A stretch of DNA of 64,000 nt from the NCBI GenBank assembly GCA_037074615.1, contig CM073519.1, positions 28,789,001-28,853,000 of the forward strand, given 5' to 3'. This DNA comes from Leucaena leucocephala. Lineage: Eukaryota; Streptophyta; Magnoliopsida; Fabales; Fabaceae. Under the pieces are notes generated by a model that worked only from the letters and a program-made list of their open reading frames with translations, had not been told where the DNA came from and searched no databases. A program made the position numbers and the translations under genes. Positions 12,933 through 23,477 of this stretch are shown one piece after another (position 1 is the stretch's first letter; each line of letters begins with the position of its first letter).

Positions 12933-15109
12933 CAACAATATCATGTCCCTTTTGTCACACGATATTTTGGTCATGGATGAGGCATGGAGAATGTCATCCT
13001 CCTATTCCTGACCGTTATTTTCTCGATCCCTGAGTAGTCTGACTATAGAAATGGAACTACCTTTCCATTACAGTATGGCCATACATTTCTCATACTCACT
13101 CATCGAGGGGCCTAGTAATATCTTTCTACGAATGTGAGGGACAAATTCCATCTTGACCATTCACATTCCTCCGCACAGAAAACCACTAAGCCCGAACATA
13201 GTCTTTATGATCACTCGGTCAAAAGTGACTTTTGACTAGGTCAAAGCAGAGCGTTTGTCATGTAGGAATCCATGATGATCTCAGGTCAAAGGGCATAGTG
13301 ACATGGTTTGTATATGAGAGAAGCTTATGACTTAACCCATGCAACTCTCTCATAGCGTGTCGGTCTAACACCTTGTACTCTTATATGTGCCAATTACTTT
13401 GATTTATATCTCTATACATCTTCAAAGTCATACTAGTCTTATTTTATCTCTGCTCCCGCATAGATGACCGACCAGGGACATTTAGGATAAGATCATGAGT
13501 TATCCAAGGATGGTCATCATAGTAAACATGCAAATAATATGATAACAATTAATAAATTCATAAATCAACAATGTTCATAAGACAATGATTGGCCCCTAGG
13601 GCACAATTTCCAATATTGGGGAGTCCCACTAGTGCCATGACTACCATCTATATCAATCACCAACAACATCTTCTTGCTAGGCTTTATAGACAGACTCATT
13701 AATAAGGTTTACATTGTGGACAACATTGTTTACTACGTCTTGTTTGGCTTGCATGCTTCTTATGACAATGCCAGAAGAATAATGAAACTTCTTATAATGT
13801 TGTCGTCATGGCAGAAGATGTGGCTTCTCCTACATGTGTAGCTTCACATACATAGACATATATATTATGTATGTGCTTCAAGCTATAAAGAGATATAGAT
13901 AGACTATCATTAGGGTTTTTGAGTAACTCCTATTAAAGTACAAGATTGTTTATGATTTGATATTATTCTAGCACTAGATTATTCCTTACTTTAGTAAGAG
14001 GTAACCACTTTTTACTAATTGTGTGTGCTAATGTGATATTTGTGAGTGATTTAACATACATATATATAAATCTATTGATATTGATATGATTGTAATGAGA
14101 AAAATTGTTTGATGATTTTTATTGAAAATAGTCTTGTGAGATTTAAAGTTTAATTTAGAAAGTTTAAGTTAAGATTATAAACTTGTTATATTTTGAGATT
14201 AGAATTTGAAAAAGGTTATCTTGAGAAAACCCTTTTTGTGATATTTATTAAGCTATTGATATTTTAATTAATATGATTATTTTGAGAATTATGCATTGGG
14301 GATGGGTGATAATTGAGCTGTATTTCTACCACATAATATAGCCTCTATTGGAGCTCAATGGTTGGCATTTGTCCCACCAGTTTACCGAGGGACTTGCCCT
14401 ACCTATTTATTGAGGGGCTGCTACACCCTCACTTATTTATCGAGGGGGAATGAACCCATAGTCTGGTCACATGCTCTGTGGATTTTAGCCTATCTATACC
14501 ACTTGATCAGTTAGCATTTGAGTGGTCAGTTATCACTAGCCCATGGGTTCAATTGGTGGGAATAAGGCAATTGGTTGGATTGATGGGAGAAACTTGGGTG
14601 GGTCATCCATTTGATTCTATTATGATAATATGTTATTTTCTATATATTATATTTTGTGATTGGTCCCACTTAACACCTTATGAGAACATGTTAGTCATGA
14701 TGAATAGAATTGCTAATTACTAAGACGTTTGGCTCACCCTATAATTATTAATATTTTTCAGGTTATAGTCTCATCTTAGGACCCCCAGCGAAAATTTTAT
14801 AGGCTTGATTAAAGCTATATTAATTGTATAGCCATATCCCTTTAAGGTATGTGTACAATATTTGTATATTGTCACAATATGTTTCATTTTGCATACTCAT
14901 ATATTTTATTACTTTATTTATATCTTAAAAAAAGTCTTTTTATAACCATGGTAGAGTTCATTTAAATTTTAGTTAAACTTTTTTGTACCATGGTTAGCTC
15001 TTTCGAAATAAACTAAATTTATTTATAATATTATTTTTAAATTATATTGGGTATAAAATAGGTCTAAATAATTAATAATAGTTATATTTTAGGATCATTT
15101 TACAAGGCT

Positions 15110-15442
15110 CAGATGCTTTGCTCTTTTCTTGGCTGTTCCCCTTACTGGAGCCTTGCTCCCTAGCACCTTGCCTTTCTCTTTTGACACTTATAGGCCATCT
15201 TTTGCCACCTTAGGTTGATATTTCTTATTTTTCTCCTTTGAGATTGAGGGATGAGGAATGTTAGACACTGATTTAGAGGGAATTTGCTTGGACCCATTTG
15301 GATTGGTGGTTTTAGTTCCTACAATCACAAATGAAGATTTTGGAACTTTGAGAAAATGATTGGTGAAATAGAGAAATTTGTGGATGATTGTTGTCATATT
15401 CTCAATTTTCTTATCTGGAATGCATAGAAAGTTTGTGTTCAA
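15110..15442 (-). pseudogene. Decayed envelope-like ORF, N-terminal part
   Basis: The minus strand is open from about 15442 to 15191 and encodes a polar, Lys/Ser-rich protein (IPDKKIENMTTIIHKFLYF, then KEKNKKYQPK). After a stop the coding character continues to the LTR insertion at 15104 and resumes at 11396. It belongs to the Sirevirus-like element whose 3' LTR is 7871-9576. I recognise no catalytic motif. The true start lies upstream in sequence replaced by the old gypsy LTR near 15460. Confidence 0.4.
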
Positions 15443-15460
15443 TATATATGGAATTTTATA

Positions 15461-16042
15461 AGGAAAATGTTGTAAGTTAAGAAAGAAAAAGGATTAAATT
15501 ACAAATAATGGAAAGTTCAAGGACTTAAGTGTAATTTAGAGAAGTCCCAAGGTCTAAAATAAAATGTAGAGACAAATTTTGGGCCATGAAGTGTAATTAT
15601 AAAAGTGTAAAGGACCAAAATGAAATTTGTCAAAGTTCAAGGGCAAAGTTATAATTTTGATGAAGTTATGCCAGAAAAGGCCTAGAATTGCCCAAAAATA
15701 TTATAGTCCTAAATTTTATCAGTAAATAGATAATGGTAATTGAGCTAGGCATATTTTTTAGAATTTTAATTTGAGGCCCCACATAATTAATATTAATTTC
15801 TAAAGTTTAGAGATTATTATAGAACCCTATGGACTTCCTAATTAGATGAAATTTGGCAGGAAATTCCTATAATTAATATAAGAATTTTTGAAACTGACAG
15901 AACACAAAAAGGAGTTCAATAAAAATTATAATGGAATTTACAGTTGAATAATGCACCTGATAAGTACTTTTGGATTAGTTTTCTCTGGAATTGAGCCATA
16001 AAGGCATTGGACACATTTAAAGGCTCAAGTTGGTGTCCTATA
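15461..16042 (+). mobile_element. Old gypsy LTR, left part (split by the young element)
   Basis: It matches the first ~850 bp of the young LTR in divergent form: 'aaaggattaaattacaaa' (about 15488), repeated 'ggacttaagtgtaattt' blocks, 'gcccaaaaatattatagtc' (about 15690). The same LTR resumes at 26304 after the young element, with the shared duplication ctata. Its first ~100 bp are missing. Confidence 0.7.
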
Positions 16043-17397
16043 TGTAATATCCTTAATTTTCTGTACTGGTTCCTATGTACAGATTAAACGGAATATATGA
16101 GCTCTGTTTCAAGAAAAACATGTGTACCTTTATGTAAAGAAAAGGATTAAATTGCAAAAGAAAGGAAATTAAGGGACCTAAATGTAATTATGGAAAGTTT
16201 AAAGTTAGGAATGAAAAGTAGACAAAAATATGGGGTCTTAAAGTGTAATTTTAGCCAAATTAAGGGACTCAATTATAAAGAAGGAAAAGTTCCCTGGGGC
16301 TAAAGTATAATTAAAGAAAATAGGCCAGAAGTGATTTGCACCGCCCGACAGCATTTCAGTCCCAGATTCTACCAGAAGGTAGGGCAGGTGACGCCGGGTA
16401 ACCAAGCCTAATACCGGAATTTTTGAAGACTCCAGATAGCCAGAAATGGACTGATCGTCCAAAAGTTATAAAAATTTATACCGGATACCCTAGATTTCAG
16501 ATATAAGTGGGAAAATACAGGATGATGCGCCTTTATGGGCGAATGTCGGGAAACTGACAGGATACCGATAGGAGGTCTGTAGGAAAAGTTATTCACAAAA
16601 TAAAGAAATCCAGACGGAGTGTGAGGCCTCCGGGGATCCGGGTAGGAGATTTATCGGTATTTTTAAAGAGGCTGAATGCGATCGGATGACTTCGGTCAAA
16701 TGACCGTTATAACCCCCAAGGATGCCTGAACACAGTAGGACACTATATCTGGGAAAAAGAGCCGGTGTCCGGAAAAGGTATATACTCGGTAAATAATAGT
16801 TAAAATATTCAATGAATTGTGTTAAAGGAAGATTCCTCGTAATACGTGCCATACAGGTAATGGAACCAGGAAGCCCGAAAATGGCGCCATTAGAGGCCCA
16901 ATAAGGCTCTTGGACTGATAGGTGGGCCAGTGTCCAGCAGAACCCCGGAAAAGTGTGAAATTACGAAAATGCCCCTATGTTGTACAAAAAGGGCAGCAGA
17001 TGAATATAGGGTATTCTGGTCATTTTGGACAGACCCAGAGGTCAAGACATGTCTAAATAAGGTTGACTAGAGCCAGTATAAGCTTTGACCGGGTCCAGAA
17101 AGGTGTGAAATGACGATTTTGCCCTTAGGGATTAAAATAGGACAAGATAGGGCACCAAGGGCATTTTGGTCATTTCGCAGGGGATCTGTAATTGAGTCTG
17201 GACCCAGTATTAAAAAGTTAATGATATAAAGGGTCTAGATACTAAATGTGAGGTCAGTAGACATAAAAAGGATCTTCAGAAACATCAGATTCAGAAAACG
17301 GCACGTTTTTCGAGGCGATGGACCGGGCCGGTACCAGATTGGACCGAAAAGCTTCCAGAACCTCCAAATTTCATCACATGAAGAATATGGGTGGTGA

Positions 17398-17433
17398 GGT
17401 GTCCTATGAGGTGTCCCATGAGGTGTCCAGGGT
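17398..17433 (+). promoter_or_regulatory. Three 12-bp-spaced GAGGTGTCC boxes
   Basis: GAGGTGTCCTAT, GAGGTGTCCCAT and GAGGTGTCCAGG abut exactly, about 100 bp before the TATA box. The same array is at 24831-24866 in the 3' LTR. One or two copies of the core lie at the matching place in the other gypsy LTRs (about 4830; 28800-28820 and 45355-45372 on the minus strand). Confidence 0.65.
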
Positions 17434-17533
17434 GATGCAGTAAAAAGAATTAAAGAAAATAGGAAATTCCAGGAAAAACCAGGACCACATGTTCAGATGG
17501 CTTCAAAATTACAAGAATGCCATCCATTAAAGC

Positions 17534-17541
17534 TATAAATA
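17534..17541 (+). promoter_or_regulatory. TATA box of the 5' LTR
   Basis: TATAAATA followed by cccccttcccc. Transcription would start about 30 bp downstream, near the CA-rich 'catcccacg' at about 17566. Confidence 0.75.
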
Positions 17542-18649
17542 CCCCCTTCCCCTCCCATTTTATGCATCCCACGTTTTTGGCAAGAAAAGAGAGAGAAAGA
17601 AGAGAGAGAAGGAGAAAGAAAGAAAGGAAGGAAGTTCTGGTGGAGTTGGAAGTAGTAAGGAAGTTCTGAAGCTCTGCTTTTGAGGTAGCAACTAATCCTA
17701 GCTCTTATGTAATGTCTTTGTGATGTGTTGTTTTGTTTGGTTGATTGTTGTCCTATATGTTATGCTTGAAATTCCGACAACGAAGGCGGAACAAAGAAAG
17801 GAACTGATACGTACTGTGTACGTAGTGCTGTCTAAGGAGGCTGGAAGTGAGTGGACCCAGCAGGTTCATCCAGTCTTTCCTGGGTACTACGTAGAATGGT
17901 AGTTCGCATAAGGGAATTACCGAATCGGTACAACATCAGTTACTTTCTAAAGAAGAATTGTAGCAGTTATGCTGCCGGTTGTTAGACAGAAAAGGATGTA
18001 ATAAAATATGAGGGAGTTAATCATGCACTAATTTATAACAGTTGATTATTTGATATTAATTGTTATCTGGCCTGTATGACTGATATGTGTTGGCTGTATG
18101 CTTGAGTATGTAAAGACTAAATGCTGAAAATAGGCTCAGTGAACAGTAACTCGTGAAGACCCATTCATGTTTGATAAATCATTAAAAATAGTAAATGATT
18201 GAATTAATGTACTGAATTTTTAGGGTAAAAAGTAGACATACTAAGATTTAAGTTGATATATAGAATGTCTAATTTGGATGTATACACGAAAAGATATAAA
18301 TTGTTAAAGTTGGGACCAGAATGCTGGATTCAGGAGAAAGTCATTGGATAAACAGTAAGATTGAAACGTTGACCCACGTGAGATTTGTCAAGGATTGGTC
18401 AACCAATGATTTTTCCCTGAAATATATTTGAGTTAGCTTCATGTAGCAATTTGAACCACTTCATTTCGATTTTTATAGAATTAGTTATAAATTTTCAAAA
18501 TCAGGTCACTCATCTGGAATTTGCCACAGTGAACAGTACTCGATATGAATAAAATTCCAGATTAAGTGTTTAGACTTCAATGACCCTGAAAGTGGTTTAA
18601 GTGCTACTGAATGGTCCCTAAGATGTATAAATATAAGGATGTGACATTT

Positions 18650-18661
18650 TGGTATCAGAGC
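18650..18661 (+). other. Primer binding site, initiator-Met tRNA
   Basis: TGGTATCAGAGC lies 3 bp after the LTR. It is complementary to the 3' end of plant tRNA-iMet over 12 nt, where minus-strand DNA synthesis starts. Confidence 0.95.
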
Positions 18662-18758
18662 AAAGGATTCTGGCTTAAGAAATGCTCTGAATAGATGATT
18701 TATAGAAAGATATACCATGATAAAGCCGTCATAATTGACACTAAGTAGTGTTTGCAGG

Positions 18759-18927
18759 ATGGCTAGACATAGATTTGGGTCTGAAACTACGGTAAACCAA
18801 TGGGAATTAAGACCAGAGGTCTCTAGTTCAGATAGTTCAGAAGAAGAGATAGTAAGCAATGATTCTGACCTCTGGACACCTCCAGTAGCTGGTGATTCTG
18901 AGGAGGATAGTTCCTCGATAGGATCAA
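18759..18927 (+). pseudogene. Gag N-terminal extension, out of frame with the rest
   Basis: From ATG 18759 a frame encodes MARHRFGSETTVN, then an acidic Ser-rich stretch (SSSDSSEEEIVSNDSD), and runs past 18945 before losing sense. The main Gag-Pol frame opens at 18928, one frame over. The N-terminus resembles the start of the short ORF in the LARD-like elements (MRFHKVKSEASFKKGD at 50794, minus strand; similar at 54401): both share the spacing H-K/R...SE...RP. This supports it as the real Gag start with a frameshift near 18930-18945. The alternative is a Gag start at ATG 18928. Confidence 0.55.
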
Positions 18928-21900
18928 ATGATTCTAGAACGATTAGAACAGCAACAAAAGATGATAGAAGAAATGAGAGCTGCTCAAGCACGAAAGGAAC
19001 AAGACAGAGATGCTGCCATAGTCGCGGCAGTAGCAGCAGCTGTAAATAATTTAAGACCGCCAGAGCCTTCAGGAGTAACTAGTAGAGAACCTGAAGAAGT
19101 ACCACAGCAGGCAGAACAGCCCCAGAGAAGGGTTGAATCAAGGGAGGAGGCAGTTGGCATCCAACAATGGATGGTGCGATTTTGCAAACACAATCCTCCC
19201 ATATTCGAAGGGACATTTGAAGTACATGTAGCAGAAAATTGGGTCAGCATATTAGAGAAGATCTTTAAGGTCCTCGACTGCCCGACTGAAACCAAGGCCC
19301 AAATGGCCATCTATCAATTGGAAAAGGATGCGGATAGATGGTGGAAGAATACAGAATTACTTCTCCAAGCAAGAGATATTCCCGTTACCTGGGAAGTATT
19401 TCTTGAGCAATTTTATGAGAAATATTTCCCTCAATCTGTCAGAGATGAAAGGGAGGCTGAATTCCTTGTGCTAAGGCAAGGAGAAAAAGAAGCTTTTGAT
19501 GAATATTTGGCCAAGTTCATCCGGCTATCTCAATATTCAACTTACCTACGCCAAGTGGATGACGAACGCTGGATGATAGAAAGAATGATTCGAGGGCTGA
19601 ATTCTATGTTAAAGGAGAAGTTAACTCCCCAACAATACAGCCAGTTCAATAAGGTTGTGGAAGCATGTCGAATCGTTGAGAACAGCATGAATCATAGAAT
19701 GCTGTCCAGATCTGGGAGTAAAGATCAAGCGACTCCTGATAAGGCCGGACGGAATCAAGAAGCGGCCAGTGGGAGCGGCTATAAGAAAAGAAAGCGCCCG
19801 TGGCAGACCAAGAGGCCTAATAGGGGAAATTTTCGCGGAAGATCCAATAACAGGGATCCGAAGGCCCCAGTATGTGAAAAGTGTGGAAAGAATCATGGTG
19901 ACAGACCATGTTTGATGGGCCAGAATGTATGCTACACCTGCGGAAAGCCCAGACATTTTTCCAAAGAATGTCCTCAAGCTATAACTGATCCAAGGCCAAG
20001 GACGGCGGGACGAGTGTTTGCACTCACTAGAGAGGATGCTCAGCGATCATCTGAGATGATCCAAGGTACAATCCATCTCAATGATCATGTTGTGACTGCC
20101 CTATTTGATTCGAGTGCAAGTCATTCCTTTATATCTTATGAATGTGCTAAATGCCTAGGCCTTCTGATAAGCAAGTTATGTTATGATATACAGGTGAAAA
20201 CCCCCACCAACGCTAGGGTGATCACATATGATGCCTGTCTAAATAGTGTGGTGCGTTATGAGCACTGTAGTACCACCCTGGACCTGATCTGTATGCCTTT
20301 CCAGGAGATTGAAGTCATACTCGGTTTAAATTGGTTATCCTCCAATAATGTGATGTTGGACTGCAGAAACAAGACCCTAGTTCTTGGTCCAAAGATCACT
20401 GATCGGAGCTTAGAAGTACAACTGAACTTCGTGACAGAGGCTCAGGTAGAAAAATGTCTACGGAAAGGATGTCAGGGATATGTGGTATTCTTTTCTGTTC
20501 AAACAGAAGTGGAGGAAGGCATCGAGGAGGTTCCTGTAGTCAATGAATTTCCTGAAGTCTTTCCAAAGGAGATTCAGGGATTGCCTTCGGAGCGTGAAGT
20601 GGAGTTTGCGATCGACATTGTACCTGGAGCTGGACCAGTATCAAAAGCCCCATACAGGATGGCTCCCAACGAAATGATGGAACTGAAGAAGCAAATTGAG
20701 GAGCTATTGGAGAAAGGTTTTATACGACCCAGTGTATCGCCATGGGGTGCTCCAGTACTGTTCGTCAAGAAGAAAGATGGTAGCTTAAGGCTGTGCATTG
20801 ACTACAGGGAATTAAATAAGCTTACAGTTAAGAACAAGTATCCTCTTCCCAGAATTGATGACCTGCTAGATCAATTGGCAGGAGCGAGCTTATTCTCCAA
20901 GATTGACTTGAGATCTGGCTACCATCAACTAAGGGTCAAGCCAGATGATATTCCAAAGACGGCGTTCAGAACGCGCTACGGACATTTTGAATTTTTGGTG
21001 ATGCCTTTTGGACTAACCAATGCACCTGCTATTTTCATGGACTATATGAACCGGATTTTCAGGCCTTATCTAGATCAGTTCGTTGTGGTCTTTATTGATG
21101 ATATTCTGGTGTACTCCAAATCTCCAGAGGAGCATGAAAGGCATTTGAGGATTGTTCTTGGTATCTTTAAAGAGAAGAAGCTCTATGCTAAGCTGAGTAA
21201 GTGTGAGTTTTGGCTTTCAGAAGTCAAATTTCTCGGTCATGTCATATCCTGAGACGGGGTAGCTGTAGATCCTAGCAAAATTGAAGCAGTTTTGAGCTGG
21301 GAACAGCCAAGGACAGTGACAGAGATTAGAAGTTTTCTCGGCCTAGCAGGGTACTACAGACGATTCATTCAAGACTTTTCTCGAATTGCCTTACCACTTA
21401 CCAAGCTGACCAGAAAGAATCAGCAGTTTAAGTGGGATGAGAAGTGCGAGGCTAGCTTCCAGCAGTTGAAGCAGAGATTAACGACTACTCCCGTGCTGAT
21501 TATTCCAGACCCAACTCAGACTTATGTAATCTACACTGATGCTAGCAAGCAGGGTCTGGGATGTGTGCTTATGCAGCAAGGTCGAGTAGTAGCCTACGCC
21601 TCTCGGCAGTTAAAGCCACAGGAAGAGAATTATCCCACTCATGATCTGGAGCTTGCGGCGGTGGTCTATGCCCTGAAGATATGGAGGCACTATTTATACG
21701 GAGCAACGATAGAGTTGTTTTGTGACCACAAAAGCCTGAAGTATCTGCAGGATCAGAAAGAGCTGAACATGAGGCAGCGGCGATGGATGGAATTGTTAAA
21801 AGATTATGACTTCCAGATTAAATACCATCCAGGAAAAGCCAATGTGGTAGCTGATGCCCTGAGTAGAAAGGTGGTGCAGGTTGCATACATGATGATCAAG

Positions 21901-23424
21901 GAATTGGAACTGATAGAAGATATGCGCGACTGGAGCCCTCTATATCAAATGCAACTGACGGAGAATCCTTTTGGAGGAGTTCATGTCAGAACTTGCATAG
22001 AAGATGAGATCAAAGAGGCTCAAAAACAGGATAAGCTCGCAGCAATATTCAAAGACAAGCTGGAGAAAGGGAAGACAAGGGATTTTGGGATGTCCCCAGA
22101 CGAATTGCTACAGTTTAGGGGAAAACCCTATATCCCAAATGTTGGGGGATTAAGGGAAAGAATTCTGGAGGAAGCATATAAAAGCCGATATACGGTACAT
22201 CCAGGTATGACCAAAATGTACCATGATGTTAAAAGATTATTCTGGTGGCCTGGACTGAAGAAAGATGTTGTAGCTTACGTATCTAAGTGCTTAACCTGCC
22301 AGAAAGTGAAAGTTGAACATCAAAAACCAGCAGGAACGTTGCAGCCTTTAGATATTCCTGAGTGGAAATGGGATGGGATTGCCATGGACTTTGTGGAAGG
22401 ACTACCCTTGACACCAAGTAGACATGATGCGGTTTGGGTAGTAATCGATCGACTGACAAAGTCAGCACATTTCCTGGAAATCAATAAGAGAGATTCTCTA
22501 GAAAAGCTGGTAAAGCTGTATATAAAGGAGATCGTTAGGCTCCATGGTATCCCAAGCAGCATTGTGTCTGATAGAGATCCACGATTTACTTCAAATTTCT
22601 GGAGGGCTCTACAGGAAGAAATGGGCACTACTCTCAGATTCAGTACAGCTTATCATCCTCAGACAGATGGTCAATCTGAAAGAACAATACAGACGTTAGA
22701 GGATATGCTGAGAGCATGTGTCCTAGATTTCAAAGGCAGCTGGGATATCCATTTACCCCTTATAGAGTTTGCATATAACAATGGTTATCAGGCCAGTATA
22801 CAGATGGCACCTTTTGAAGCACTCTATGGACGAAAATGTAAATCCCCCTTATGCTGGCTAGAGTTGAGCGAGAGAAGAATGCTTGGTCCGGATATAGTGG
22901 ATCAAACTGCAGAATAAGTTACGGTAATTAGAAAATGATTGTTGACGGCTCAAAGCAGACAGAAGAGCTATGCAGATGTCAGAAGGAAGTTGTTGGAATT
23001 TGAAGAAGGAGAACATGTATTCCTTAAGTTAACTCCAACCACAGGAGCCGGACGATCAATTAAGGTGAAGAAGTTGCATCCAAGATACATCGGGCCATTC
23101 CAGATTCTCTCAAAGATAGGAGCAGTAGCCTACAAGTTAGCTCTTCCTCCGAATCTTAGCCAGATACATGATGTGTTCCATGTTTCCCAATTAAAGAAGT
23201 ATATTCCAGATCCATCTCATGTGATAGAGCAAGATGAGGTTACACTGCGAGATGACTTGACCTATGAGGTTGGACCGGTGCGAATTGCTGATAGAAAAGT
23301 CAAGCAGTTGCGGAATAAGCAGATTCCTTTAGTTAAAGTGATCTGGAAAGGTTTGACTGAACAAGAGGCTACATGGGAAACAGAAGAAAAGATGAGAGAA
23401 AAGTACCCTGAATTATTGGTATAG
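18928..23424 (+). pseudogene. gag-pol: Gag-Pol polyprotein with three in-frame stops
   Basis: One frame, broken by TGA at 21250, TAA at 22915 and TGA at 22936. Residues are counted from ATG 18928: coiled-coil-like Gln/Glu-rich start (1-50), retrotransposon Gag domain (about 72-250), basic stretch (285-310), two zinc knuckles (C316-x2-C-x3-H-x4-C and C335-x2-C-x4-H-x4-C), protease with D394-S-S, and RT from about 612 with FIDD at 722-725. After the first stop come RNase H (TDAS..., about 21535-21870), integrase (H303...C333-x2-C336, then D366, D427, E463 counted from 21292, giving D-x60-D-x35-E), and a chromodomain (about 23263-23424). The protease triad glycine is replaced by Ser. Both TGA stops fit C-to-T change at an Arg codon. 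The chromodomain places it among chromoviruses. Confidence 0.92.
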
Positions 23425-23437
23425 GATAGATGTAATG

Positions 23438-23459
23438 TAAATTTCGGGGACGAAATTTA
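23438..23459 (+). other. Hairpin next to the PPT
   Basis: TAAATTTCG and CGAAATTTA form a 9-bp stem with loop GGGA, 5 bp before the PPT. Equivalent stems exist at 39118-39139 and 29964-29985 (minus-strand elements). Confidence 0.75.
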
Positions 23460-23464
23460 TTTTT

Positions 23465-23477
23465 AAGGGGAGAGAAA
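23465..23477 (+). other. Polypurine tract of young chromovirus
   Basis: aaggggagagaaa directly precedes the 3' LTR at 23478. It is the plus-strand DNA primer site. Confidence 0.9.

Larger units (their letters stand above)
11692..13615 (-). mobile_element. Copia solo LTR, minus orientation
   Basis: This is the reverse complement of the LTR family at 56374 and 61444. It starts tgtaaggaattgg and ends gcacaatttccaata (last CA worn to TA). The flanking duplication is ttggg (11687-11691 and 13616-13620), and the length is 1924 bp. It contains the W-box palindrome (13218-13236), TATAAAAG (12925-12932, minus strand), a 91-bp tandem repeat (12318-12680) and the GC-richer U5 end. The single copy with a TSD and no internal region indicates recombination between two LTRs of one insertion. 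Confidence 0.9.
11402..15104 (+). mobile_element. Solo LTR of a gypsy-type element, split by a copia solo LTR
   Basis: It starts TGTAACATCC and ends ATTTTACA. It is flanked by the 5-bp duplication aggct (11397-11401 and 15105-15109). Without the nested copia LTR (11692-13615 plus its 5-bp duplication) it is about 1.77 kb. There is no coding region, PBS or PPT, so it looks like a solo LTR. It interrupts the envelope-like ORF of the Sirevirus-like element. The family differs from the long Tekay-like LTRs elsewhere in the window. Confidence 0.75.
16043..18646 (+). repeat. 5' LTR of young chromovirus
   Basis: 2604 bp, starting tgtaatatcc and ending ggatgtgaca. U3 has AAAATGCCC-type boxes in both orientations (about 16965, 17025, 17110, 17155), three 12-bp GAGGTGTCC units (17398-17433) and TATAAATA at 17534. 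A GA-rich tract (about 17582-17635) follows TATA. It lacks a 222-bp block present in the 3' LTR at 25204-25425; the missing block is bounded by gaa on both sides in the 3' LTR. Confidence 0.95.

Noticed and set aside
16238..16852. Three overlapping minus-strand frames, repeated at 23673-24287
   Set aside because: They are antisense frames in the LTR, present twice only because the LTR is present twice.
18506..18991. 161-codon minus-strand frame at the LTR/Gag junction
   Set aside because: It crosses the LTR boundary and PBS and is antisense to Gag; shadow of the coding strand.
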